Source of the DNA: Corynebacterium kroppenstedtii
GTDB lineage: Bacteria > Actinomycetota > Actinomycetes > Mycobacteriales > Mycobacteriaceae
DNA: 64,000 nt
NCBI RefSeq assembly: GCF_016894245.1
Contig: NZ_CP069792.1
Span: forward strand, 930,001 to 994,000
Direction: 5' to 3'
The position numbers were made by a program, and so were the translations under genes. The stretch's first letter is position 1, and every line of letters begins with the position of its first letter. This document shows, in pieces, positions 27,378 through 35,728 of the stretch. The notes beneath the pieces are model-generated. The model saw only the letters and a program-made list of their open reading frames with translations. It was not told the origin of the DNA and searched no databases.

Positions 27378-27453
27378 GCCGCCTTAGCTCAGTCGGTAGA
27401 GCATCTCACTCGTAATGAGAAGGTCGTCAGTTCGATTCTGACAGGCGGCTCCA
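27378..27453 (+). tRNA. tRNA-Thr (anticodon CGT), CCA encoded
   Basis: Cloverleaf: acceptor GCCGCCT (27378-27384) pairs with AGGCGGC (27443-27449), D-arm TTAGCTCAGTCGGTAGAGC, anticodon arm TCTCA-CTCGTAA-TGAGA with CGT at 27411-27413, and T-arm CTGTC-type stem around GTTCGATTC. CCA at 27451-27453 is encoded. It reads ACG codons. Its 3' half is repeated at 28056-28087, marking it as a probable integration site. Confidence 0.97.
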
Positions 27454-27454
27454 C
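27423..27454 (+). repeat. Left copy of tRNA 3'-end repeat (att-like)
   Basis: 32 bases covering the variable loop, T-arm, acceptor 3' strand and CCA of tRNA-Thr match 28056-28087 at 30 of 32 positions. Direct repeats of a tRNA 3' end are the usual sign of tyrosine-integrase attachment sites. Confidence 0.8.
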
Positions 27455-27456
27455 GT

Positions 27457-27493
27457 AGCCCCAGGCACAATTTCGGTTCTGCCTGGGGCTTTA
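27457..27493 (+). terminator. Terminator after tRNA-Thr
   Basis: AGCCCCAGGCA (27457-27467) pairs perfectly with TGCCTGGGGCT (27480-27490) around a 12-nt loop, followed by a short T run. It lies 3 nt after the CCA. Confidence 0.85.
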
Positions 27494-27610
27494 CGCATTT
27501 CCGCGGATCGAGGGACGCGAGGCATCGTGCGTGGTTTTGCGGGTTATACGACAGAAATGTGTCCGCGTGCCGGAAAACTGCGGGGGTGTATCGGGGTCGG
27601 TTGTGAAACC

Positions 27611-27662
27611 TGCGGGGGAATATGGGCGAAAAATGGCCGAAAATTGACCATATTCCCCCGCA
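27611..27662. repeat. Perfect 15-bp inverted repeat
   Basis: TGCGGGGGAATATGG (27611-27625) is the exact reverse complement of 27648-27662, with a 22-nt spacer, and is followed by CTTTTATTTT. It could be a strong terminator, a structured RNA or a protein-binding site of the integrated element. Confidence 0.75.
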
Positions 27663-27897
27663 CTTTTATTTTGGGGCGCATATCCCGGCGCACTTTTGGG
27701 CTCCAGGTGTCGCGTCCCCGCAGCTTTCTGTGTACCGGCTCCTTCTTCCGCGCATCGGTGCTTCTTCGCGCCGCAGGAATTGGGTTCTTCCTGGGGTTAT
27801 ACGACAAAAGTCGGTGCGGACACTTTTGCGGCGGCGTTCGCCTTCGAGGGGACTACACTCAAGTAGCCCAACCAAAAACACCACATTCGATGCAACG

Positions 27898-27978
27898 TTG
27901 TCGGAGCGTATCAAGCTCCTCGAGAAGGATCCGGAGCAGTACTTCGCGAAGTACCCCGGACGCAATTCGACTTCTTGA
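27898..27978 (+). pseudogene. Short coding-like remnant in the tRNA-linked element
   Basis: From TTG 27898 the frame reads LSERIKLLEKDPEQYFAKYP and stops at 27978. The helical, charged pattern with a DPEQYF motif resembles C-termini or small proteins found in actinobacterial mobile elements, but I cannot name a family. A TACACT -10-like box lies at 27854-27859. It could be a 26-residue leaderless peptide or a gene fragment. Confidence 0.35.
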
Positions 27979-28055
27979 AGAATGAGAAAAGCAATTCTGG
28001 CCGGCGAAAGAAGCGTCAATGGGCACGCTTTTCGGCAATCACTCGTCCTGAGTGG

Positions 28056-28087
28056 GTCGCCAGTTCAATTCTGACAGGCGGCTCCAC
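28056..28087 (+). repeat. Right copy of tRNA 3'-end repeat (att-like)
   Basis: Matches 27423-27454 with two differences (T/C and G/A). The bases before it (28041-28055) also echo the anticodon arm (CACTCGTCCTGAGTG versus CTCACTCGTAATGAG), so the copied segment probably spans the anticodon arm to CCA. It is not a functional tRNA because the 5' half is absent. Confidence 0.8.
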
Positions 28088-28094
28088 ATCCCGC

Positions 28095-28949
28095 CTATCC
28101 GAGCTTGTAGCTCTTACGGATTAAGAAATCCATGGCTCGATCGGGGAGTAGGCGGCGTAACAGCACCGTGAGTTTCGCTAACGGCCCCACCGCGTACCGC
28201 GTGCGGGGCCGCTCAGTCGTCGCGGCCTTCACCACAACACGCGCCACAGTCCCCGGCCGAGACACCATCCCTGGGCGGTGCTTAAACTCAATAGACTCCG
28301 CCACCGCGTGCGCCATCTCCGCATACGCCCCACCATCACTGGTTTCCTCCATCGATTCCTGAGCAATATGCGGCCACTCCGTCTTCACCGGGCCCGGCTC
28401 CACCACGGACACATCGATACCCCACGGCTCCAGCTCTAGGCGCAGACAATCGCTCAGTCCCTCCAGGGCAAATTTCGACCCGTGGTACCAACCGCCGAGC
28501 AGGGCAGGAACCTTCCCCGCGATCGACGACACATTCACAATCCGGCCCTCACCCTGCTCGCGCATATGCGGAGCAACCAAACGCACCAACGCCATCGGGC
28601 CGAACACGTTCACCTCAAATTGCCGGCGGGCATTACCGGGGTCAACGTCCTCAATAGCGCCCACAACGCCATATCCAGCACAATTGATCAGAACATCAAT
28701 GCGGCCAGCGTCGTCGATAATGGTGTTGATCCCCTCTCGCATGGAGTCTTCATCAGTCACATCCATCCGCAGAGTGCGCACCCCGTCGCGCGCCAGCTCG
28801 CGCAAACGGTCTTCGCGCCGGGCTGCTCCGTAAACCACAAAACCCTTCTTGAGCAGCTTGAGCGCGGTCGATTTTCCGATACCCGACGTCGCCCCGGTCA
28901 CCAAAGCAACCTTCTTGTCATGAGCTGTCTCGGGATTCGTGCGAGCCAT
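28095..28949 (-). CDS. Short-chain dehydrogenase/reductase
   Basis: NAD(P)-dependent classical SDR of 284 residues. The cofactor motif is VTGATSGIG, the Asn motif region is INCAGYG, and the catalytic Ser is in NVSSIAGK. The YxxxK pair appears in WYHGSKFALEG, followed by VEPGPVKT. A basic segment and a hydrophobic stretch at the C-terminus (LTVLLRRLLPDRAMDFLI) resemble SDRs that sit on membranes. ATG 28949 has AGG 6 nt upstream; the frame extends upstream without family sequence. Substrate unknown. The gene ends only a few bases from the right tRNA repeat, so it was probably the neighbour of the insertion rather than part of it. Confidence 0.9.
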   Translation of the reverse strand: MARTNPETAHDKKVALVTGATSGIGKSTALKLLKKGFVVYGAARREDRLRELARDGVRTLRMDVTDEDSMREGINTIIDDAGRIDVLINCAGYGVVGAIEDVDPGNARRQFEVNVFGPMALVRLVAPHMREQGEGRIVNVSSIAGKVPALLGGWYHGSKFALEGLSDCLRLELEPWGIDVSVVEPGPVKTEWPHIAQESMEETSDGGAYAEMAHAVAESIEFKHRPGMVSRPGTVARVVVKAATTERPRTRYAVGPLAKLTVLLRRLLPDRAMDFLIRKSYKLG

Positions 28950-29114
28950 CGTTGTCCTACCCTTCCGGTGATTCAGGCGATATAGACGATCTGGGCGATG
29001 CGTCGAAAACATGACGTATACCACATATTGGTCGTTTATGTGAGAGTTGCGCAATTTCGGCCTAAAATCGCGATTTCATTTCATTGGAAAACTGGGCACT
29101 CCTACGATAAGGCC

Positions 29115-30530
29115 ATGTCCTCCCCGAAATCGTCTGAGAGCGACAGCTCAGACGCACACGTTGACCCCGTTCCCCCACATACAGCTGCCAGCAGCACACA
29201 TACTGCCGATAGCAGCGTCGCTTCCACGACGACGAGTGCGCGAAGTAGCACGCAACAGGATCAGTTTGCCGACGTCACACCCCATGAGCTCCGGGCCGCC
29301 ACGCCGAGCACCGCGAATGCCTCGGATCGCTATGCATGGGTTTTCGTCGTCATGGCGATGTTCGTGATCGCCTGGGGTGGCAACGAATTCACACCGCTCC
29401 TCATTTTTTACCGGGGTGAAAGTGTCTTCTCGCCGGTCTTCGTGGATTCCTTGTTGGGTGCCTATGCCATCGGGATTATGGTAGGCCTGGTTTTCTTAGG
29501 ACCCCTCTCAGACCGCTACGGACGCAAGCCAGTGATGCTATGGGGGCCTCTCGCTGCCATCGTTGGCTCGACCTTAATTGCCATAGGAGAAAAGTCTGAG
29601 ATCCCGATGTTCATCGGCCGATTGCTAGCCGGCCTTGCCGTTGGAATTGCCATGACTGTAGGCGGATCGTGGGTGAAAGAGCTCTCACAGGCACCTTTTG
29701 ACCCTCATGCGAAAAAGTCGGCTGGCGCGGGCCGAGCAGCCATGGCTCTCACGGGTGGCTTCGGGATAGGTGCCGGCGTTGCTGGTCTTCTTGCGCAATG
29801 GGGGCCAATACCAGGACAGTTGTCTTACATTTTGCAGATCATCCTGTCTATTCCCACCCTGATCTTCCTGGTGAAAATACCGGAAACTCGGCAGTCCGCA
29901 CACTTAAAAGTTCATGGCAGCTTTTGGTCCGACCTGGCCGTTCCCACCGCTAAGCATCCACGATTCTTGACGGTTGCCGTGCCGATCGCACCGTGGGTCT
30001 TCGGGGCAGCCGGGGTTGCCTACGCGGTGACACCCGCACTCATGTCCTCCCACGTCAAAGCCCCCGTCGCCTACTCTGCACTTCTCACGGTGGTGTGCTT
30101 GGCATTCGGTTTCGGCATCCAACAAGTCGGAGACCGTATCAACACTGACTACAGCGCGCGCGGGCCCATACTGGGCATCGTATTTGTCGCCTTCGGGATG
30201 GCATTAGCAGCTTTCGTATCGACACGACTCTCCATTGTCGGATCTATTTCTGTGGCTGCTTTGCTGGGCCTCGGGTATGGGCTTGTGTTGATCTCTGGCC
30301 TGACGGAGGTTCAGCGGCTCGCTGGACCGGATGACCTCGCCGGTTTGACCTCGGCGTTCTATGTGCTGACGTACGTCGGGTTCTTTTTCCCCATGATTTT
30401 GACCAAGCTCTCCGGGAACTTTGATTACGTCGATATGCTCGCTTTCGGCGCCATCGAGGCAACGCTGACCCTGATTCTCTTGTTTATGGTGTCGCGCAAA
30501 AACCTGGACGACGTGACGGCTGAGGGGTAG
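29115..30530 (+). CDS. MFS transporter
   Basis: Major facilitator superfamily permease, 471 residues with 12 likely membrane helices. A hydrophilic Ser/Thr/His-rich N-terminal tail of about 70 residues precedes helix 1. Motif A between helices 2 and 3 reads GPLSDRYGRKPVM. ATG 29115 is closely preceded by AAGG. It is divergent from the SDR gene, with about 165 bases between. The family transports sugars, drugs or organic acids and I cannot tell which. Confidence 0.88.
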   Translation: MSSPKSSESDSSDAHVDPVPPHTAASSTHTADSSVASTTTSARSSTQQDQFADVTPHELRAATPSTANASDRYAWVFVVMAMFVIAWGGNEFTPLLIFYRGESVFSPVFVDSLLGAYAIGIMVGLVFLGPLSDRYGRKPVMLWGPLAAIVGSTLIAIGEKSEIPMFIGRLLAGLAVGIAMTVGGSWVKELSQAPFDPHAKKSAGAGRAAMALTGGFGIGAGVAGLLAQWGPIPGQLSYILQIILSIPTLIFLVKIPETRQSAHLKVHGSFWSDLAVPTAKHPRFLTVAVPIAPWVFGAAGVAYAVTPALMSSHVKAPVAYSALLTVVCLAFGFGIQQVGDRINTDYSARGPILGIVFVAFGMALAAFVSTRLSIVGSISVAALLGLGYGLVLISGLTEVQRLAGPDDLAGLTSAFYVLTYVGFFFPMILTKLSGNFDYVDMLAFGAIEATLTLILLFMVSRKNLDDVTAEG

Positions 30531-30586
30531 GTGGCTGCCGGCTCGTGTGTGCCGTCCCTTGTTCTCTAACCCTTGTCCTTTAGCCC

Positions 30587-30616
30587 TTGACCGTGACATT
30601 TAGGGAAGCATACTGT
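30587..30616 (+). promoter_or_regulatory. Promoter for the esterase gene (probably leaderless mRNA)
   Basis: -35 TTGACC (30587-30592), 18-bp spacer, -10 TACTGT (30611-30616). The GTG start lies 4 nt after the -10 box, so transcription should begin at or next to GTG 30621 or 30624. Confidence 0.7.
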
Positions 30617-30620
30617 TGGC

Positions 30621-31589
30621 GTGGTGATTCACTCACCACGCCGCCGAGCCATCGCTACCGCGGTTCTTATCAGCCTTATTGTCGCAGCCCTCTTCACCGT
30701 CATTGTGACCCGGAGACGATCATCGTCGCCCAGCGAAGAGGAAGAACTCAACGGACCATCGTCCTCGGCCATCACTATCAAGTCGGGTGGACTCACCCGT
30801 TCATATCGCTTATCCGTACCTAGTACCGATGCCACCGCCACGGCGCTCCCGGTGATCTTCGCTTTCCATGGGCACAGCCAAAATGCCGCGCTCATGGAGA
30901 AATACACCGATCTCGACCGGCTCCCAGCGCTCGTCGTCTACCCTCAAGGAGAAAAAGACACAAGCGGCACCCAGCGGGCATGGGAATCCGCCCCCTATGC
31001 CACCACTAACGACGGGGACAAAGACTCACAACTCGTTCGCGATATCCTCGCCCAACTCGACCGGAAATACCGTATCGACCACACCCGGATTTACGCGACG
31101 GGCAAATCCAACGGCGGGGGGTTCGCCGCCAAACTCGCCTGCACGATGCCGGAGACTTTCGCCGCCGTGGCGCCCGTCGCCGGTGCCTACTATCCCGCGA
31201 CGCACACATCATGCGCCACCGGGTCGAGGCCGAACAGCAACGTGTCCGTCATGGAAATACACGGCGTCAAGGACGGAACCATGCATTACGACGGAGGCTC
31301 AAGCCACGGCGAACACTACGTGGCAGCACCCGAATTGGCAGGCACATTCGCGCAGCTAGAGGGATGCACATCGGAATTCACCACATCGCCGACGTCGGCG
31401 GCCAACGTCACCCGCATGACATGGGGAGGGTGCCACCCGGGAGTCGATGTCGAGCATCTTGCCGTGGCTGATGGTGGGCACAATTGGCCTGGATCGCCGT
31501 ATCTGAAGGAGAGTGGGGAAGGCCCGTATAACCACACGCTCCAGACCACCGACGTGGTGTGGAACTTCCTGAGCCGCCACCACAAATAA
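30621..31589 (+). CDS. Secreted PHB-depolymerase/feruloyl-esterase-like hydrolase
   Basis: Exported serine esterase of the LpqP/PHB depolymerase group, 322 residues. A membrane-type signal segment (RRRAIATAVLISLIVAALFTV) is followed by a Ser/Glu-rich stretch. The oxyanion region is FAFHGHSQ, the nucleophile elbow is ATGKSNGGG (Ser163), and the His is in DGGHNWPG. The hydrophobic segment has no clear cleavage site, so it may stay as a membrane anchor. Typical substrates of the family are short polyester or hydroxycinnamate esters; the real one is unknown. The start appears to be leaderless. Confidence 0.88.
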   Translation: MVIHSPRRRAIATAVLISLIVAALFTVIVTRRRSSSPSEEEELNGPSSSAITIKSGGLTRSYRLSVPSTDATATALPVIFAFHGHSQNAALMEKYTDLDRLPALVVYPQGEKDTSGTQRAWESAPYATTNDGDKDSQLVRDILAQLDRKYRIDHTRIYATGKSNGGGFAAKLACTMPETFAAVAPVAGAYYPATHTSCATGSRPNSNVSVMEIHGVKDGTMHYDGGSSHGEHYVAAPELAGTFAQLEGCTSEFTTSPTSAANVTRMTWGGCHPGVDVEHLAVADGGHNWPGSPYLKESGEGPYNHTLQTTDVVWNFLSRHHK

Positions 31590-31672
31590 GGTGAGACAAA
31601 TGCGGTCGCTGCGGGGAAATAAACAGCCTGACGGCAGCACGCCATCGGCCCGGACCGAGGCAGATACGGCCT

Positions 31673-32506
31673 TTACGCCTCCACTTCCGCCTTACTGGAG
31701 AGCTGCACGCATGCCCCCAGCACCGCCACGAAGCCGGCCCCCGCCAACCACATCAACCCTGGCCGAACTTCATCACCCAGCCAGACCAACCCGATCGCCG
31801 ACGGGACAATGGTCTCGCACGCAAAAGACAGTGCCGCCACCGTCGTCGTCGGCAATCTATCTAACGCATAGCCATAAGCAACCACTGCAAGACCGCCCAT
31901 CAGCACCATCGCCCAGACGAACGCGTCGCTGAGCCAGCCGAGTATCGACGAATGCACCATCACCAAGCGGGCAGCGACGCCGACGAAACCGAAGCCCAGG
32001 CCTGAGATGACCGACAGAACGATCCCGGTTGCCATTGTCCACCGGGGCTGAGACGCGACGACGCACGCCGCCGCCATAGCAGCGAGGGGAATCGCTAGAG
32101 CACACAACCCCCAACCAACCCACCATGCAACAGTCCGCGCCGGGCCTTCCTCGGCCGTTACCCCCAGCACAATCAGGCCCGCCACCAGCACGCCAACGGC
32201 TATGACCTCATGCACGGTGAGGCGCTGATGCAGCACTACCACCGCCAGCACAGCGGTCACCGCGACCGATGACGCCACCGTCGACTCGACAAGAAACAGA
32301 GGCAACGAGTGCAGCGCCAGTGCCGACATGAGGAAGCCGAGGAAGTCGCACACCAAGCCGAGACCGTACAACCATCCGGCGCGAATACGGTGACTCCACG
32401 AAGAGCCGGCCGGAAGTGCGGCGAGCCGTCCCACCGCGATAGCCTGCACAATCGTGGCCCCGCCGTAAGCAATCGCGGCGCACACGGCCCCGATGTAGGC
32501 GAACAT
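31673..32506 (-). CDS. DMT/EamA-like membrane transporter
   Basis: Integral membrane protein of about 277 residues with nine to ten hydrophobic helices in two repeats, like drug/metabolite transporters of the actinobacterial DMT group. It opens FAYIGAVCAAIAYGGATIVQ and ends FVAVLGACVQLSS. ATG 32506 was chosen because the first helix begins there; an in-frame ATG 32569 would add a polar leader and neither has a good ribosome site. It converges with the esterase gene. Substrate unknown. Confidence 0.8.
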   Translation of the reverse strand: MFAYIGAVCAAIAYGGATIVQAIAVGRLAALPAGSSWSHRIRAGWLYGLGLVCDFLGFLMSALALHSLPLFLVESTVASSVAVTAVLAVVVLHQRLTVHEVIAVGVLVAGLIVLGVTAEEGPARTVAWWVGWGLCALAIPLAAMAAACVVASQPRWTMATGIVLSVISGLGFGFVGVAARLVMVHSSILGWLSDAFVWAMVLMGGLAVVAYGYALDRLPTTTVAALSFACETIVPSAIGLVWLGDEVRPGLMWLAGAGFVAVLGACVQLSSKAEVEA

Positions 32507-32622
32507 AGTGAATGTCACACGCTGATACGCTACCCGCTGCTCAATTACCGACGTATTTACCGGACGCATTTACCGATGGAGTAGTTCTAGCGCAGCCGGC
32601 GCTCCACAACCACAAAGAGCGT

Positions 32623-33015
32623 CTAAGACGTCGTCGATTGTTCGGAGGAGTACAAGCCCATTTCTTCCGTGAGTGCTGTTAACTCGTCGGCAGCCTTCCG
32701 CGTAGTGATTTCTCGTGCGCGCGTGTATTCTTCCACGTCGCTCGCTTAGACGCGTCGGTGAGCGCCCACTTTGTGCCCGGGAAGCGCCCCTTCGTCGATA
32801 AGTTTTACGACATACGGGCGGGAAACATTGAGGATATCGGCGACTTGTTGCGTCGTTATTTCCGTATGCTCAGGAACAATGGAGATCGATTGGCCAGTGG
32901 CCGCATTCTCGAGCACCTCGCGCAGGGCTAGAGCGACAGGGCGGGGCAAAGTGATGCTTTCTCCCGATGGTTCAAGAGCGACGTCGATAAATTGTTGAGG
33001 AGAGTTATCTAGCAC
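32623..33015 (-). pseudogene. HTH antitoxin/excisionase-like gene with internal stop
   Basis: The first 89 codons give an all-alpha protein with a helix-turn-helix (TTQQVADILNVSRPYVVKLI, then GALPGHKVGAHRRV). A TAA at 32746-32748 ends it, but the same frame then continues ASDVEEYTRAREITTRKAAD and LTALTEEMGLYSSEQ to a TAG at 32623. Intact family members, as I recall them, carry just this C-terminus. So one codon, possibly TTA, became TAA. In intact loci a PIN-domain toxin follows; here only a few codons reading LFVVVERRLR remain before stops. The short 89-residue form could still bind DNA. Confidence 0.75.
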
Positions 33016-33488
33016 GTGGTTGAGCTTGCGAAGTGCGTCGCGTGAGACAGTACCTCCGATTGCTCGGCAGTGGCGTCGTGTTTTTGCTGCGCGTTGTTGA
33101 TCGCAATGGAGACAACTTATCGAATAAGCGAAATAAAGGAAATAGCCGAAATGAACGAAACATAAGGCGGGGGAAGAAACCGCGCGCGATCCAGAAGCTC
33201 ACTGAGTGACCCCTATAGGCTTCTTGAGGATGTCTTGATACCCACTTTCGGGCGTATCGAATCCGGTATAAAACAGCTGAAAATCCTTAGAAGGTCCTGG
33301 TTTGCTAAACTGAGGTTTGCCTAACTCACCTCTCTATAGGAAGAAGTTCAATTTTTCATAGAAGTCGGAGATCTCTCGATCTGTCAATAAGCGCGGGAAC
33401 GGTTCTCTCTCCTACAGCGCACGCTGTATTCCTACATAGGCGTTACCGCAGGATCTACCGCCACTTCGTCAGCTGAACACACTGATGG
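33016..33488. other. Gap with iron-box-like site and signal-peptide-like fragment
   Basis: No intact gene. It holds the DtxR-like site at 33311-33329, a ribosome-like AGGAAGAAG (33339-33347), and then an open stretch 33351-33476 without a normal start (ATT). Its reading SRRSLDLSISAGTVLSPTAH looks like a signal peptide with a cleavage site. This may be the front of a lost iron-regulated exported protein gene. Confidence 0.4.
33311..33329. promoter_or_regulatory. DtxR (iron box)-like operator
   Basis: TGAGGTTTGCCTAACTCAC agrees with the DtxR consensus TTAGGTTAGCCTAACCTAA at 14 of 19 positions, including the central GGTTnGCCTAAC. DtxR represses iron-uptake genes when iron is present. The nearest intact downstream gene is the membrane protein at 33489. 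Confidence 0.5.
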
Positions 33489-33860
33489 ATGCTTATGAAT
33501 AAGAAATACGCTTTCACCTTTTTATTGGCAGTTTTTTATGCAATATGCACCGCAATGACTGCAGGCTCTCAGCTTGTTGAGAATATTAATGAGAACACTG
33601 CGAAGGTTATTATCAATAGCCTCCTATTGGTCTCAGTCGCCGTCGTTTCCATAATTTTGGTAGCTATGTTTCAACGTAAACGCTCCCCTGTGAAGTTCAA
33701 TCGCGTATCCATATTGAGTTTCACAGCTATTTACGTAATAGCGGTCTTGGTCAGCGGACTACCTTTAGCGACGCTTCTTTTCCCAGCATGTATGCTTGGC
33801 GCATTCATAGCTGTTCCGAGTTATCAGAATTGGCTTAAATCCGCTAGCGACCCCTTGTGA
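33489..33860 (+). CDS. Small integral membrane protein, unknown
   Basis: 123 residues with four predicted hydrophobic helices (about 8-26, 40-60, 75-93, 95-112). There is a basic loop (FQRKRSPVKF) between helices 2 and 3 and a short polar tail. No motif recognised. ATG 33489 and ATG 33495 are both possible; neither has a strong ribosome site. Codon use is AT-rich compared with lpd next to it, which suggests recent acquisition. It lies downstream of the iron-box-like site, so iron regulation is possible but unproven. Confidence 0.6.
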   Translation: MLMNKKYAFTFLLAVFYAICTAMTAGSQLVENINENTAKVIINSLLLVSVAVVSIILVAMFQRKRSPVKFNRVSILSFTAIYVIAVLVSGLPLATLLFPACMLGAFIAVPSYQNWLKSASDPL

Positions 33861-34191
33861 TAATTTGTGGGCTTCTCTTAAGAAGAAGTCCACTTCACGT
33901 TACAAAAGACGATGCGATAATCGTCGCTGATCTAAGCAGGGTCACTCATTCAGTCGAGAGCACATCCCCATTTGTGCGAATCATGCCTTCATGAACAGAG
34001 CGTGGTGTGACTAATACTCAAACGTTGAGCAATCTGCGCTTTCAGCATCCCCGCACCAATCCGCTTCTGTGCCTGAACAAGAAGGTGGGGGAGGGAACCA
34101 CACGCGGGCTAAAAGCCGTCTGAGCGATTCCCCCCACGGCTATTGCCCCCATTACCTGAAATCTCGGAGGCAGCGTCGTATCCTAAAAACC
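33861..34191. other. Gap before lpd
   Basis: No gene seen. A hairpin GTGGGCTTCT/AGAAGTCCAC (33867-33893, one mismatch) after the membrane protein may end its transcript, though it lacks a T run. The lpd promoter must lie here. The lpd frame is open upstream to 34069 but without family sequence. Confidence 0.4.
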
Positions 34192-35601
34192 GTGGCTGAA
34201 CATTATGACGTAGTTATCCTTGGTGCAGGTCCCGGCGGATATGTGGCGGCTATTCGCGCCGCTCAGTTGGGCAAAAAAGTTGCGATTGTAGAGAAGAAGT
34301 ATTGGGGCGGTGTGTGCCTGAATGTGGGCTGCATCCCATCCAAAGCGCTCCTTCGTAACGCTGAATTAGCGCACACATTCACGCACGACGCGAAGACATT
34401 CGGCATCTCAGGCGACGTGTCGTTCGACTTCGGTGCTGCTCACAAGCGCTCCAGGAAGGTGTCCTCCAACATCGTGAAGGGCGTCCACTTCCTGATGAAG
34501 AAGAACAAAATCACCGAAGTCCACGGTCAGGGCACCTTCACCGACGCCCACACCATCGAGGTGTCCGACGGGGACGACGCCGGAAAAACCCTCACATTCG
34601 ATAACTGCATCATTGCGACGGGTTCCGTCGTGAAGACGCTCCCGGGTATCGAGCTCAGCAGCAACGTCGTCTCTTATGAGGAACAAATCCTTAACGACGA
34701 ACTCCCCGAGTCCATGGTTATCGTCGGCGCGGGCGCGATCGGCATGGAGTTCGCCTACGTCCTGGCCAACTACGGTGTGGACGTCACCATCGTCGAGTTC
34801 ATGGACTCCGTCCTGCCCAATGAGGATAAGGACGTCTCCAAGGAGATCGCCAAGCAGTACAAGAAGCTGGGCGTGACCGTCCTGACCGGGCACAAGACCA
34901 CGGCAGTGCGCGACAAGGGCGACTCTGTGGAGGTTGACATTGAGAAGAAGGACGGGTCGAAGCAGCAGACGCTGACCGTGGACCGCGTTCTCGTCTCGGT
35001 CGGGTTCGCCCCTCGCGTCGAGGGCTACGGCCTGGACAAGACCGGCGTCGAGCTCACCGACCGTGGCGCTATTGCTATCGATGACTTCATGCGCACCAAC
35101 GTCGACGGGATCTACGCCATTGGCGACGTCACCGCGAAGCTGCAGCTCGCGCACGTGGCCGAAGCACAAGGCGTCGTGGCCGCCGAAACCATCGCCGGCG
35201 CAGAGACCGAAACCCTGGGCGACTACATGATGATGCCCCGTGCGACGTTCTGTAACCCACAAGTTGCGTCGATGGGCTACACGGAAGCCGCCGCGAAAGA
35301 GAAGTTCTCCGACCGCGACATTAAGGTGGCCAGCTTCCCCTTCACCGCGAACGGTAAAGCACAAGGCCTCGGCGAACCCGCTGGCTTCGTCAAGATCGTG
35401 ACCGACGGCGAATATGGGGAGATTCTCGGCGCCCACATGGTTGGCTCCAACGTCTCCGAGATGCTGCCGGAATTGACCCTCGCGGCCCGTTACGACCTGA
35501 CCGCTGAGGAAATCGGGCGCAACGTTCACACCCACCCGACACTGTCTGAGGCCATTAAGGAAGCAGCAGAGGGCACACTGGGCCACATGATCAACCTCTG
35601 A
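34192..35601 (+). CDS. lpd: Dihydrolipoamide dehydrogenase (E3)
   Basis: FAD enzyme that reoxidises lipoamide in the pyruvate and 2-oxoglutarate dehydrogenase complexes, making NADH. FAD motif [14 protein letters not shown], redox disulfide in [12 protein letters not shown] (Cys42, Cys47), NAD motif [12 protein letters not shown], and the C-terminal His-Glu dyad in [16 protein letters not shown]. The 469 residues match the corynebacterial enzyme. GTG 34192 gives [11 protein letters not shown]; its ribosome site is weak. In C. glutamicum lpd lies close to ramB and sdhCAB. Here those genes are on the same side but separated by about 15-25 kb of transport and esterase genes. Confidence 0.97.
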   Translation: MAEHYDVVILGAGPGGYVAAIRAAQLGKKVAIVEKKYWGGVCLNVGCIPSKALLRNAELAHTFTHDAKTFGISGDVSFDFGAAHKRSRKVSSNIVKGVHFLMKKNKITEVHGQGTFTDAHTIEVSDGDDAGKTLTFDNCIIATGSVVKTLPGIELSSNVVSYEEQILNDELPESMVIVGAGAIGMEFAYVLANYGVDVTIVEFMDSVLPNEDKDVSKEIAKQYKKLGVTVLTGHKTTAVRDKGDSVEVDIEKKDGSKQQTLTVDRVLVSVGFAPRVEGYGLDKTGVELTDRGAIAIDDFMRTNVDGIYAIGDVTAKLQLAHVAEAQGVVAAETIAGAETETLGDYMMMPRATFCNPQVASMGYTEAAAKEKFSDRDIKVASFPFTANGKAQGLGEPAGFVKIVTDGEYGEILGAHMVGSNVSEMLPELTLAARYDLTAEEIGRNVHTHPTLSEAIKEAAEGTLGHMINL

Positions 35602-35728
35602 GGCGGGCCTGCCGCGTCCCGGCAGGACACTCAGGAAGATGCCCCTCCACAGAGACACCCCCGCGCCCAGGGAATCCCCCGCTCCCACGCGGGACTCCGC
35701 TCAGCGACGCTGGGCAGGGGATCTGCAC

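Larger units (their letters stand above)
27494..28055. mobile_element. Remnant of an element integrated at tRNA-Thr
   Basis: The 0.6 kb between the tRNA and its partial copy holds no intact gene. It contains a long hairpin (27611-27662), a 13-bp direct repeat GGGTTATACGACA (27541-27553 and 27794-27806), several GCACTTTT/TGCGGGGG motifs in both orientations, and a short coding-like tail at 27898-27978. No integrase is left. I infer a largely deleted integrative element; direct proof is lacking. Confidence 0.55.

Noticed and set aside
27541..27810. Possible CRISPR array from the repeats after tRNA-Thr
   Set aside because: Repeats are few, differ in length and orientation, and lack regular spacers; no cas genes are present.
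28056..28087. Second tRNA gene
   Set aside because: Only the 3' half is present; there is no D-arm or 5' acceptor strand.
34408..35688. 426-codon minus-strand ORF opposite lpd
   Set aside because: Shadow frame; no family sequence, whereas lpd is unmistakable.
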